The translations under genes and the position numbers were made by a program. Shown here in pieces: positions 47,396-55,839 of a stretch of 64,000 nucleotides of DNA (position 1 is the stretch's first letter; every line of letters begins with the position of its first letter). The DNA lies in NCBI RefSeq assembly GCF_015645445.1, contig NZ_JADOGI010000006.1, positions 42,846 through 106,845 on the forward strand, given 5' to 3'. The notes beneath the pieces were generated by a model. That model had not been told where the DNA came from. It searched no databases and saw only the letters and a list, made by a program, of their open reading frames with translations. Origin of the DNA: Nonomuraea cypriaca (lineage in GTDB: Bacteria > Actinomycetota > Actinomycetes > Streptosporangiales > Streptosporangiaceae).

Positions 47396-48976
47396 ATGCG
47401 ACGCGAGTTCAAACTCCCGGACGTCGGCGAGGGCCTGACGGAGGCGGAGATCGTCCGCTGGCACGTCCAGGCGGGCGACGACGTCAAGGTCAACCAGATC
47501 GTCGTGGAGATCGAGACCGCCAAGTCCATCGTCGAGCTGCCCATCCCGTGGGACGGGGTGGTGACGGAGCTGCTGGCCGAGGAGGGGCAGACGGTCGAGG
47601 TGGGCGTACCCGTCATCGCCGTCGACACGGCCGAGGCCGGGGCGCCCGCGCCGGAGGCCCCGCGACCGGCCGCGACGACGGGCGCGGAGCCCGCCGCCCC
47701 CGACCGGTTGCAGGCGCTGGCCGACGACATGGTGCCCAAGCCACCTGAGGAGGGCGCCGTCGAGCCCGGCGCGCACGGCAGCCCCGCTCCCAAGCAGGCT
47801 CCCAAGGAGGCCCCCAAGGAGGAACGCCTGGCGGTCCTGGTCGGCTACGGAGTCAAGGCCGGCGCCACCAAGCGCCGCCCCCGCAAGCAGCCGGGCGCCA
47901 TCCCAGCAGGCCCGGTGGCCAACCAGTCCCGGATCGAGGTCGAGGGCCCGCCCACGACGGCCCCTGAGCCGGGTGCGGCGGTCCCCGGGCCACCCACGAC
48001 GGCCCGCGAGCCGGGCGCGGCTCCCGCGCCGGGCGAGCCGGGTGCGCGACCCGCGGCGGCTCCGGCGGCGGGCACGCCAGGGCCCGGCCGGGTGTCCGTG
48101 CTCGCCAAGCCGCCGGTGCGGAAGCTGGCCAAGGACCTGGGCGTGGACCTGACGGGCATCGCCGGGTCGGGCCCCGAGGGCTCGATCACCCGGGAGGATG
48201 TCCAGGCGGCGGCACGGGCCGCCGTCCCTGAGCCGGGCGCCGTTCCTGAGCCGGCCGCCGCACGCCGGCCGCGCGGCGGGGAAGAGCGGATCGCCGTCAA
48301 GGGCGTACGCAGGATGACCGCCCAGGCCATGGTCACCAGCGCCTTCACGGCCCCGCATGTCACCGAGTTCCTCCAGGTGGACGTGACCGGGACCATGGAG
48401 GCGGTCCAGCGCCTGCGCACCCTGCGCGACTTCGCCGAGGTCAAGGTCTCCCCGCTGCTCCTGGTGGCCAAGGCGGTGCTGACCGCCGTCCGCCGCCACC
48501 CGGTGATCAACTCGTCGTGGGACGAGGCGGCGCAGGAGATCGTGGTCAAGCACTACGTCAACCTCGGGATAGCGGCCGCCACCCCGCGCGGGCTGGTCGT
48601 GCCCAACGTCAAGGCAGCCGACCAGCTGTCACTTCCCGAGCTCGCCAAGGAGCTGGCGAGCCTGACGGAGACCGCCAGGGCCGGTCGCACCCAACCGGCC
48701 GAGATGGCGGGGGGCACGATCACGATCACGAACGTGGGCGTGTTCGGCGTGGACACCGGCACTCCCATACTCAACCCGGGTGAGGCGGCCATCCTGGCCT
48801 TCGGTCAGGTCAGGGACATGCCGTGGGTGGTGGACGGCGAGCTCGCCGTACGCAAGGTGACGACCCTGTCCCTCTCCTTCGACCACCGCATCGTGGACGG
48901 CGAGCTGGGCTCGCTGTTCCTGCGCGACATCGGCGCCATGCTGGAGGACCCGCTCCGCATGCTGGCCTGGAGCTGA
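47396..48976 (+). CDS. pdhC: Dihydrolipoamide acyltransferase (E2)
   Basis: 526 aa. One lipoyl domain (lipoyl-lysine Lys43 in EIETAKSIVELP), a long Pro/Ala/Gly-rich linker, a peripheral-subunit-binding domain (PPVRKLAKDLGVDLTGI) and a catalytic domain ending in SFDHRIVDG, with the His-Asp of the acyltransferase. A single lipoyl domain and this linker fit actinobacterial pyruvate or branched-chain E2. It needs an E3 encoded elsewhere, such as lpdA at 13238. Confidence 0.94.
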   Translation: MRREFKLPDVGEGLTEAEIVRWHVQAGDDVKVNQIVVEIETAKSIVELPIPWDGVVTELLAEEGQTVEVGVPVIAVDTAEAGAPAPEAPRPAATTGAEPAAPDRLQALADDMVPKPPEEGAVEPGAHGSPAPKQAPKEAPKEERLAVLVGYGVKAGATKRRPRKQPGAIPAGPVANQSRIEVEGPPTTAPEPGAAVPGPPTTAREPGAAPAPGEPGARPAAAPAAGTPGPGRVSVLAKPPVRKLAKDLGVDLTGIAGSGPEGSITREDVQAAARAAVPEPGAVPEPAAARRPRGGEERIAVKGVRRMTAQAMVTSAFTAPHVTEFLQVDVTGTMEAVQRLRTLRDFAEVKVSPLLLVAKAVLTAVRRHPVINSSWDEAAQEIVVKHYVNLGIAAATPRGLVVPNVKAADQLSLPELAKELASLTETARAGRTQPAEMAGGTITITNVGVFGVDTGTPILNPGEAAILAFGQVRDMPWVVDGELAVRKVTTLSLSFDHRIVDGELGSLFLRDIGAMLEDPLRMLAWS

Positions 48977-48981
48977 CGGAA

Positions 48982-49024
48982 TACGGTGATCGCCGGGAGG
49001 ACCCCTCCCCCGGCGATCACCGTA
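48982..49024. terminator. Long hairpin after the E2 gene
   Basis: A 16-base stem (TACGGTGATCGCCGGG and complement) with an 11-base loop. No T-run, but it follows the operon's last stop closely. Confidence 0.65.
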
Positions 49025-49103
49025 GGCCCGGTGGCCCATGGCCCCGGGACCCCGCACCCGACACATAAGAGCCGGCACCACCCCGATCTGATACATCGAT
49101 AAG

Positions 49104-49406
49104 GTGACCGACATGATTCGCCACATCGTGCTGTTCACCTGGGCCGAGGACGCGACCGACGAGCAGAAGGCCACGGTGACGGCCGAGCTGCGCAAGCTGC
49201 CCGGCGCCATCCCGCAGATGCGCGCCTACACGGTGGGCCCCGACGCGGGCATCAACCAGGGCAACCACGACTACGCGGTGGTGGCCGACTTCGACAACGT
49301 CGAGGACTACCTGGTCTACCGCGACCACCCCCAGCACCAGGCGGTGATCGCGGAGCGCATCAAGCCCATCCTGGCCACCCGCACCGCCGTGCAGCTGAGC
49401 CTCTAG
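49104..49406 (+). CDS. Dabb family stress-responsive protein
   Basis: 100 aa, IRHIVLFTWAEDATDEQ and FDNVEDYLVYRDHPQHQAVI are diagnostic of the A/B-barrel Dabb domain. A small, probably dimeric cytoplasmic protein. GTG start. Its 3' end overlaps the DUF6458 gene by four bases. Confidence 0.92.
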   Translation: MTDMIRHIVLFTWAEDATDEQKATVTAELRKLPGAIPQMRAYTVGPDAGINQGNHDYAVVADFDNVEDYLVYRDHPQHQAVIAERIKPILATRTAVQLSL

Positions 49407-49627
49407 ACGTCCGGCGGGTTGTTCTCCCGGTGCATCAGCCTGTCGTCGGAGGTGCGGCCCCGCCTGGGGGCCAGCACGATGCTCAGCACCACGCCCACAC
49501 CGCCGACGATCATGAAGATGACGCCGACCACGTCCATGTGCACGCTCTGGCCGAACACGTCGGGTTCGATCGCGAACCGCAGGATGGCGCCAAGCGTGAG
49601 GAAGAAGATGCTGACCCCGACACCCAT
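49403..49627 (-). CDS. DUF6458 family membrane protein
   Basis: 74 aa from ATG 49627, with GGAGGTCGTC just upstream. MGVGVSIFFLTLGAILRFAI and DVVGVIFMIVGGVGVVLSIVL are two membrane helices typical of DUF6458. Function unknown. A longer frame from 49666 is possible but homology begins at the chosen start. Confidence 0.9.
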   Translation of the reverse strand: MGVGVSIFFLTLGAILRFAIEPDVFGQSVHMDVVGVIFMIVGGVGVVLSIVLAPRRGRTSDDRLMHRENNPPDV

Positions 49628-49696
49628 GACGACCTCCAGGCAAATGGCGAGTACGCCCACGGTCATACCCGGGTAACCACGATCACACCCGTGCGA

Positions 49697-50635
49697 TCAC
49701 GCAAGGCACGACAACGGTTCGCCGCCGTTGTAGGTGATCATGTCCAGCACCGCCGCGACCAGGTCGATCGGGGCGCCGAGCGGATGCCCGTCGAGTTCGG
49801 CGTAGGCGCGGTGCAGGTTGCCCACGAGGCGTTCGGGGTCCAGCAGCGCGCCCCACTCGCCCAGGTCGGTCTCCTTGGCCGCCTCCAGCGGCGGCAACCC
49901 GGCCGCCCTGCCCCGCCTGGCGGTCTCCTGGACGAACCGGAGATAGCCCTCGACCCGGTCGTACACCTCGGGACCGCACACCTCGCCGTGTCCAGGGACG
50001 ATCGTCTCCGCCCCCAGCTCCCTGAGCAGGCCGATCGCCTCCAGCGCCCCGGCCACCGAGCCCATCAGCACGAACGGCGTGCCGCCGTTGAAGACGAGGT
50101 CGCCGGAGAACAGCAGCCGCCGCTCCGGGATCCACACGAACGAGTCGTTGGTCGTGTGCGCGGCGCCGCCGACGTGCCTGACCTCGCACCGCAGGTCGTC
50201 GGAGTGCAGGGTGATCCGGTCGGTGAAGGTGAGGAACGGCGGCGCGAGCTCCACGGCACCCCACACCACCTCGGATGACCAGGCGGCCCGGTAGGCGGGG
50301 ATGCCGTCGTCCAGGATCTGCTCGCGCACGCCCTCGTGCCCCACGATCGTGGCCTCGGGGAACAGCCAGTTGCCGAACGTGTGGTCGCCGTGGTGGTGGG
50401 TGTTGACGAGCGTGGTGATCGGCCGGTCGCTGACCTTGCCGATGGCCTCACGGAGGTCGCGGGTGCGGCGCTCGGTCGCGCAGGCGTCGACGCAGATGAC
50501 GCCGCGCCGCCCGGCCAGGAAGCCGGTGTTGTTGATCCACCAGCTGCCGTCGGGCTGGACGTAGGCGTAGACGCCGTCGGACACCTCTTCGACGCGTGGC
50601 GGCGGCAGCGGATGATCGTGGGAGGACGCGCTCAT
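49697..50635 (-). CDS. MBL-fold metallo-hydrolase
   Basis: 312 aa. Zinc motif THHHGDHTFGN, then GGAAHTTNDSF, FSGDLVFNGG and VPGHGEVCGP. It belongs to the lactonase/glyoxalase II-like metallo-beta-lactamase group. Substrate unknown. It is read toward DUF6458 and away from the acyl-CoA dehydrogenase. Confidence 0.92.
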   Translation of the reverse strand: MSASSHDHPLPPPRVEEVSDGVYAYVQPDGSWWINNTGFLAGRRGVICVDACATERRTRDLREAIGKVSDRPITTLVNTHHHGDHTFGNWLFPEATIVGHEGVREQILDDGIPAYRAAWSSEVVWGAVELAPPFLTFTDRITLHSDDLRCEVRHVGGAAHTTNDSFVWIPERRLLFSGDLVFNGGTPFVLMGSVAGALEAIGLLRELGAETIVPGHGEVCGPEVYDRVEGYLRFVQETARRGRAAGLPPLEAAKETDLGEWGALLDPERLVGNLHRAYAELDGHPLGAPIDLVAAVLDMITYNGGEPLSCLA

Positions 50636-50714
50636 GCCGGCGAAGATATCGTTCGCCGGTCACGTCGGCTGTGTCCTTGATTACTGCCTGTGATGACCTC
50701 CTGTGATGACAGAA

Positions 50715-50740
50715 CGCCCGCCTGGGGAGGTAGGCGGGCG
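50715..50740 (-). terminator. Hairpin after the acyl-CoA dehydrogenase gene
   Basis: CGCCCGCCT / AGGCGGGCG, 9 bases each, with an 8-base loop, 34 bases past the dehydrogenase stop. Confidence 0.6.
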
Positions 50741-50773
50741 CTCGCCGGTGACCGCCGCGGGCGGCGCTGGGGG

Positions 50774-52579
50774 TTAAAAGGCTTCTTCTGGAAGCTCCAT
50801 GAGCTCCTGGCCGGTGGCGGCGAGCACGCGCCGCTCGGCGGTCAGCCGGGGCAGCACGGTCTTGGCGAAGAACGCCGCGGCGCCGACCTTGCCCAGGTAG
50901 AACGGGTCGTCGTCGGTGGCCAGCTTGGCCAGGGCCACCTCGGCCTGGCGCAGCAGCAGCCAGCCGATCACCAGGTCGCCCAGCGCGAGCAGGAACCTGG
51001 TGGTGTTGAGGCCGACCTTGTACACCTCCTGGGGCACCTCGAGCGAGCCGATCGCCCAGCCCGCCATGGTCTCGCCCATAGCCTTGACCTCGGCGGCGGC
51101 CTCGGCGAGCAGCTTGCGCTCCTCCTTCAGCCGGCCGTTGCCCGCCTCGCCGCCGGCGAACTCGGCGATCTCGCCCAGCAGCGAGCCGAGTGCCGCGCCC
51201 TGGTTGCGCAGGATCTTCCTGAAGAACAGGTCGAGACCCTGGATCGCGGTCGTGCCCTCGTACAGGGAGTCGATCTTGGCGTCGCGGATGTACTGCTCGA
51301 TGGGGTAGTCCTGCAGGTAGCCGGAGCCGCCGAGGGTCTGCAGCGAGCGCGAGAGCAGCTCGTACGACCGCTCGGACCCGACGCCCTTGACCACGGGCAG
51401 CAGCAGCTCGTTCATCTCGTACGCGTGCCGATCGGCGGGGTCGAGCAGGACGGTGTCCTGGAACGTGGCCGTGTAGAGCACCAAGGCGCGCATGCCCTCC
51501 GTGTAGGCCTTCTGCAGCATCAGCTCGCGCCGCACGTCCGGGTGGTGTGTCACGGTCACCCGCGGGGCGGTCTTGTCGGTCATCCGCGTCAGGTCCGCGC
51601 CCTGCACGCGGGACTTGGCGTAGTCGAGGGCGTTGAGGTAGCCGGTGGAGAGCGTGGCGATGGCCTTGGTGCCGACCATCATCCGGGCGTGCTCGATCAC
51701 CATGAACATCTGCTTGATGCCCTCGTGCACCTCGCCGACCAGCCAGCCGACCGCAGGGTGCCGGTCGCCGAAGGTGAGCTCGCAGGTCGTGGAGACCTTC
51801 AGGCCCATCTTCTTCTCGACATTCGTGACGTAGACGCCGTTGCGCTCGCCCAGCTCGCCGGTCTCCAGGTCCACGTGGTATTTCGGCACCAGGAACATCG
51901 ACAGTCCCTTGGTGCCTGGACCGTGGCCCTCGGGGCGGGCCAGCACGAGGTGGAAGATGTTGTCGGTCATGTCCTGCTCGGCGCTGGTGATGAAGCGCTT
52001 GACGCCCTCGATGTGCCAGGTCCCGTCGGGCTGGCGGACGGCCTTCGCGCGCCCGGCGCCCACGTCGGAGCCGGCGTCGGGCTCGGTGAGCACCATGGTG
52101 GCGCCCCAGTCGCGCTCGATGGCGAGCTCCGCGAAGCGCTTCTGCTCCTGGGTGCCCAGCTTCCACAGGGTGTAGGCGAAGTTCGGGCCGGCGGCGTACA
52201 TGTAGAGCGCGGGGTTCGCTCCGAGCACCATCTCGGCGGTCGCCCAGGCCAGGCTCCTCGGGATGCCGGGCCCGCCCAGGTCGGGCGGGAGGTCGAGGTG
52301 CGCCCAGCCGCCGTCGACGAGCGCCTTGAACGACTTCTTGAAGCCCTCGGGCATGCTCACCGTACGGGTCTCCGGGTCGAACACCGGCGGGTGCCTGTCC
52401 CCTTCCTCGAAGGAGTCCGCGAGTACACCGGTCGCCAGCCTGTCGACCTCTTCGAGGAGGCTGCGCGCGACATCCTCGTCCACGTCCGCAAAGGGCCCTG
52501 TGCCGAGGATCTCGCGTCGCCCGAACACCTCGAAGAGGTTGAACTCCAGGTCGCGCACGTTGCTCTTGTAGTGGCCCAT
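50774..52579 (-). CDS. Acyl-CoA dehydrogenase, long C-terminal type
   Basis: 601 aa, longer than the usual 380-400. The core has [20 protein letters not shown] and [33 protein letters not shown], the FAD/acyl-CoA site, and a helical C-terminal domain of about 150 residues. This matches the larger FadE-type enzymes that act on long or unusual acyl chains. The N-terminus ([18 protein letters not shown]) is also typical of that subgroup. Confidence 0.93.
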   Translation of the reverse strand: MGHYKSNVRDLEFNLFEVFGRREILGTGPFADVDEDVARSLLEEVDRLATGVLADSFEEGDRHPPVFDPETRTVSMPEGFKKSFKALVDGGWAHLDLPPDLGGPGIPRSLAWATAEMVLGANPALYMYAAGPNFAYTLWKLGTQEQKRFAELAIERDWGATMVLTEPDAGSDVGAGRAKAVRQPDGTWHIEGVKRFITSAEQDMTDNIFHLVLARPEGHGPGTKGLSMFLVPKYHVDLETGELGERNGVYVTNVEKKMGLKVSTTCELTFGDRHPAVGWLVGEVHEGIKQMFMVIEHARMMVGTKAIATLSTGYLNALDYAKSRVQGADLTRMTDKTAPRVTVTHHPDVRRELMLQKAYTEGMRALVLYTATFQDTVLLDPADRHAYEMNELLLPVVKGVGSERSYELLSRSLQTLGGSGYLQDYPIEQYIRDAKIDSLYEGTTAIQGLDLFFRKILRNQGAALGSLLGEIAEFAGGEAGNGRLKEERKLLAEAAAEVKAMGETMAGWAIGSLEVPQEVYKVGLNTTRFLLALGDLVIGWLLLRQAEVALAKLATDDDPFYLGKVGAAAFFAKTVLPRLTAERRVLAATGQELMELPEEAF

Positions 52580-52610
52580 GGGTGTCGATCTCCTTGAACC
52601 GAGGCTTTAG

Positions 52611-52652
52611 GTACTGGTGAGTAACCTTACTCTGAAATGCTACCCGCGGGTA
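52611..52652. promoter_or_regulatory. Palindromes in the acyl-CoA dehydrogenase / methyltransferase promoter
   Basis: GAGTAA-CC-TTACTC (52619-52632) and the perfect 12-mer TACCCGCGGGTA (52641-52652), with an ACT-N4-AGT site overlapping at 52613. They lie between two divergent starts and fit a TetR-type fatty-acid regulator, not identified here. Confidence 0.5.
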
Positions 52653-52682
52653 ACCCGGGCCATGCATGGCATGCTCGTCTCC

Positions 52683-53480
52683 ATGGACGCCGATGAACTC
52701 GCCGCCAGGTGGCGAGAGCGACTGGGATCCTGGGCCATCCCCGACGAGATCATGGCCAAGGCACCTGTGGATCCGTGGGGTCACTCACCGGAGCGGTTCG
52801 GCACCCGTACGGACCGGGCGCTGGCCGACCCGGACGACGGGCCGACCATGACGCGCCTGGCCGAGGGGCTGCCCGCCAAGGGCACGCTGCTCGACGTGGG
52901 CTCCGGCCCCGGTGCCGCGTCTCTGCCGCTGCGCGAGCGCATCGGCCACCTGTACGCCGTCGACAGCTCGGCTCCCATGCTGGAAGGGCTGCGGAGCAGG
53001 GCGGAGAAGCTCGGGGTGCCGGTCACGACAGTCGAGGGCCGCTGGCCCGACGTGGCGGACCAGGTGCCGGTGGCCGACGCGGCGATCGCCGCGCACGTCG
53101 TCTACAACGTCCCTGACCTGGCCGAGTTTTTGCGCGCGCTGGACGGCCGTACGAACGGGCGGGTGGTGCTGGAGTTGTCGCACACCCATCCGATGAGCTG
53201 GATGACGCCGCTGTGGCAGCACTTCCACGGCGTTGACCGGCCCGTGCGGCCCATCGCGGAGGACTGCGTGGCCCTGGCGGCGGCGCTGGGCTTCCCGGTG
53301 CACGTGGAGGAACGTGAGGCCCCGCTGGAACGATTCAGCTCTCTGGAGGAGCTGGCCGCCAGCGTGTGCCGGCGGGTCTGCCTCGATCCGTCCAGGGCGG
53401 AGGAGGTCGGGCGGACGGCGGTGGAGCTCGGCATGTGGCCGGTGCCCCGGGACCGGTGGGTCACCATCTGGTGGGAATGA
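52683..53480 (+). CDS. SAM-dependent methyltransferase
   Basis: 265 aa from ATG 52683. Motif I is LLDVGSGPGAASLPL; the acidic VDSSAPML loop and the post-I DAAIAAHVVYNV segment follow. A Rossmann-type class I enzyme of unknown substrate. Divergent from the acyl-CoA dehydrogenase. Confidence 0.88.
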   Translation: MDADELAARWRERLGSWAIPDEIMAKAPVDPWGHSPERFGTRTDRALADPDDGPTMTRLAEGLPAKGTLLDVGSGPGAASLPLRERIGHLYAVDSSAPMLEGLRSRAEKLGVPVTTVEGRWPDVADQVPVADAAIAAHVVYNVPDLAEFLRALDGRTNGRVVLELSHTHPMSWMTPLWQHFHGVDRPVRPIAEDCVALAAALGFPVHVEEREAPLERFSSLEELAASVCRRVCLDPSRAEEVGRTAVELGMWPVPRDRWVTIWWE

Positions 53481-53520
53481 TCCGGTAACACTCCGCGTTC
53501 ACCCGATTGAGCGACAGCTC

Positions 53521-53560
53521 CCGGACGAGATGCGCCGTACCCGGTACGCCAAGACGACGC
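53521..53560 (+). ncRNA. Guanidine-III (ykkC-III) riboswitch
   Basis: The 40 bases follow the guanidine-III consensus: CCGGACGAGATGCGCCG, then TACCCGGTA, then AAGACGACGC. CCGG (53521) pairs with CCGG (53541) for P1, and GCGCCGT (53532) pairs with ACGACGC (53554) for the pseudoknot with one mismatch. It lies 38 bases before the ATG of a Gdx-type exporter, the usual target. AGATGCG can also pair with CGCATCT at 53562 as a possible alternative fold. Confidence 0.78.
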
Positions 53561-53598
53561 ACGCATCTGCAGTCTCATGCCCGGAGGAATCGCGAATC

Positions 53599-53913
53599 AT
53601 GGCGTGGATCGTGCTCGTGCTGGCCGGTGTCTTCGAGGTCGCCATGGCCCTCTCGCTCAAGCTCAGCGACGGCTTCACCGATCTGCGGTGGAGCCTGTCG
53701 TTCGTGGTCACGGCCCTGCTCAGCTTCGGCCTGCTGTCGTACGCGCTGAAGAGCCTGGAGGTCGGCACGGCGTACGCCGTCTGGACCGGCGTCGGCGCGG
53801 CGGGCACCGCGGTGCTCGGCATGATCGCCATGGGCGACGAGGTCTCGCTGCCCCGCCTGATCTCGATCGCCCTGATCCTGGCGGGGGTCATCGGACTGCG
53901 AATACTCGCTTGA
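53599..53913 (+). CDS. gdx: Guanidinium exporter, SMR family
   Basis: 104 aa, four membrane helices. Glu13 in AGVFEVAMALSLK is the conserved binding residue, and KSLEVGTAYAVWTGVGAAGTAVLGM matches Gdx proteins. The riboswitch upstream strongly supports guanidinium as substrate. Works as an antiparallel dimer exchanging guanidinium for protons. GGAGG precedes the ATG. Confidence 0.92.
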   Translation: MAWIVLVLAGVFEVAMALSLKLSDGFTDLRWSLSFVVTALLSFGLLSYALKSLEVGTAYAVWTGVGAAGTAVLGMIAMGDEVSLPRLISIALILAGVIGLRILA

Positions 53914-53945
53914 CGGTCGCGAGTGGTGTCGGATTGGGTGACGGA

Positions 53946-54335
53946 ATGATCGAAATCCATGCCGTCACCATCGACGCCGCCGACCCGTACGAGATCGCCA
54001 GCTGGTGGAGCCAGGCCACCGGGCTGCCTTTGGGCGAGGGGGACGAGCCGGGTGACGACGAGGTCATGCTGCGGACCAAGCAGGACCCGTTCGTGCTGTT
54101 CATCCGCGTTTCTGAGGGCAAGACCGGAAAGAACCGGGTCCACCTCGATGTCAACGGCACCGAGGGCAGGACCCGGGACGAGGAGGTCGAGCGGCTGATC
54201 GGGCTGGGCGCGACCGTCTTCGACGACCTGCGCCGGCCCGACGGCACCGGCTGGGTGACGATGCTCGACCCCGAGGGGAACGAGTTCTGCGTCTGCCGGA
54301 GCCAGGCCGAGAAACAGGCGCAGGCACAGGGCTGA
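53946..54335 (+). CDS. VOC family (glyoxalase/dioxygenase-like) protein
   Basis: 129 aa from ATG 53946. It begins EIHAVTIDAADPYEIASWWS and includes KNRVHLDVNGTEGR and DPEGNEFCVCRS, the vicinal-oxygen-chelate pattern. Metal ligands are only partly conserved, so it may be a binding protein. Follows gdx by 32 bases and may be in its operon. Confidence 0.88.
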   Translation: MIEIHAVTIDAADPYEIASWWSQATGLPLGEGDEPGDDEVMLRTKQDPFVLFIRVSEGKTGKNRVHLDVNGTEGRTRDEEVERLIGLGATVFDDLRRPDGTGWVTMLDPEGNEFCVCRSQAEKQAQAQG

Positions 54336-54377
54336 CGCGGCCGGCCACTCGGCTCACTGGGCCGATCACTGGGCCGA

Positions 54378-54827
54378 TCACTGGGACGATCGCGCCCGGC
54401 CCTGCATCGTGAGGGTCAGGATGCCGGCGATCAGATAGACCAGCGCGCCGTGCCACAGGGCCTGCACCCCGGACCCGAACACGCCCTCGCCGTCGAGCAC
54501 CAGCTGCACCGGATAGTCCAGCACCGCCGTGATGCCCGCGGGCACGAGCGCGAACTTCCACGGGTGCTTCAACGACCACACACGGGCCTGACGGGTCACC
54601 CGGTCGCCCTCGTTCGGCTTGGAGACCGCCCCGATGGCGGCGATCAGCGCGAACAGACTGATGCCGAGGCCCAGCGCCCACACCAGGTCGCCGCCGCCCG
54701 TGAGCAGTCCCATCCCGAAACTGGCCGCGGTGACGACGCCACCGCCGACGGCGGCGGCCTTCCACGGGGCGCCACGCAGGGCGGCGCCAGAAAGCGATAC
54801 CTCATCGCGTCGACTGATTTCGTTCAT
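54378..54827 (-). CDS. Small membrane protein, unknown
   Basis: 149 aa with about four helices (VGGGVVTAASFGMGLLTGG, LVWALGLGISLFALIAAIGA, FALVPAGITAVLDYPVQLVL, GALVYLIAGILTL). No family recognised. Read toward the VOC gene and away from the GNAT gene at 54892. Confidence 0.8.
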   Translation of the reverse strand: MNEISRRDEVSLSGAALRGAPWKAAAVGGGVVTAASFGMGLLTGGGDLVWALGLGISLFALIAAIGAVSKPNEGDRVTRQARVWSLKHPWKFALVPAGITAVLDYPVQLVLDGEGVFGSGVQALWHGALVYLIAGILTLTMQGRARSSQ

Positions 54828-54891
54828 GTGGTAATGGTGCCTTCTGGCGGCCCCCGGGGGCATCGGGGACGGACCCTGAGCTGTCCCTGAC

Positions 54892-55839
54892 ATGATTCGG
54901 GGCATGGAATTCGACATTGTTCGACTCGGCGAGGGTGGCGGCGCGCGGTTGCGGGAGATCCGGTTGCGGGCGCTCCAGGACTCGCCGGACGCGTTCGGGT
55001 CCTCGTACGACCGCGAGATCGCCTTTTCTCCCGAAAAATGGTCGGAAAGACTGAAAAATCCGGATTCGCGGTGGTGGGTGGCCGTGGCCGGAGGGGCCGA
55101 CGTGGGCCTGGTGTGCATGATGCTGGAGGACGGCGGCGCCCATCTGCTGTCCATGTGGGTCGCACCGGAGGCCAGGGGCATGGGAGTGGCCGCGCGGCTG
55201 GTCGACGAGTCCGTGGCCTGGGCGCGGCGCGCGGGCGCCGACGAGGTCGGCCTCTGGGCCGTCGACCAGAACCACGCCGCCCGCGCCCTCTACACCCGCA
55301 AGGGATTCACCCCGAGCGGCAGGACCATGGCGTTGCCGTCCAACCCCGCCCTCATGGAGTCCCACTACGTGTTGTCCCTGTTGTTCCGGCTCGCCAGGCG
55401 CGAGGACGTGCCCGCGATCGTGGCGATGCTGGGCGACGACCCGCTCGGCGCGACCCGCGAGGGTGACCCGGCCGACGAGCGCTACCTGGCGGCGTTCGAC
55501 CGGATCGACGCCGATCCGTACGACGAGTTGGTCGTGGCCGAGCGCGACGGCAAGGTGGTGGGGACGATGCAGCTCACCTACCTGGCGGGATTGTCGCGGC
55601 TGGGCGCGGAGCGGTGTCAGATCGAGGCCGTCAGGGTCGCCGCCTCCACCCGCGGCCAGGGGCTCGGCCGCAGGATGATCAGGTGGGCGATCGACCGGGC
55701 GCGGGCGCGCGGCTGCGCGATGGTGCAGCTCACCTCCGACAAGTCCCGCACCGACGCGCACCGCTTCTACGACTCGCTCGGCTTCACGGCCTCACACGTG
55801 GGCTACAAGCTGACACTGAGCTCCACCAAATTGTCGTGA
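54892..55839 (+). CDS. Tandem two-domain GNAT acetyltransferase
   Basis: 315 aa from ATG 54892 (MEFDIV at 54904 also possible). Two GNAT domains are joined: the first ends near PSNPALMESHYVL after MWVAPEARGMGVAARLV and NHAARALYTRKGF; the second has EAVRVAASTRGQGLGRRMI and SDKSRTDAHRFYDSLGF. Each carries its own acetyl-CoA loop. Substrate unknown. Its end overlaps the molybdopterin oxidoreductase by 37 bases. Confidence 0.9.
   Translation: MIRGMEFDIVRLGEGGGARLREIRLRALQDSPDAFGSSYDREIAFSPEKWSERLKNPDSRWWVAVAGGADVGLVCMMLEDGGAHLLSMWVAPEARGMGVAARLVDESVAWARRAGADEVGLWAVDQNHAARALYTRKGFTPSGRTMALPSNPALMESHYVLSLLFRLARREDVPAIVAMLGDDPLGATREGDPADERYLAAFDRIDADPYDELVVAERDGKVVGTMQLTYLAGLSRLGAERCQIEAVRVAASTRGQGLGRRMIRWAIDRARARGCAMVQLTSDKSRTDAHRFYDSLGFTASHVGYKLTLSSTKLS

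Noticed and set aside
50690..52597. Long frame antisense to the acyl-CoA dehydrogenase
   Set aside because: No start context or motif; the dehydrogenase is certain.
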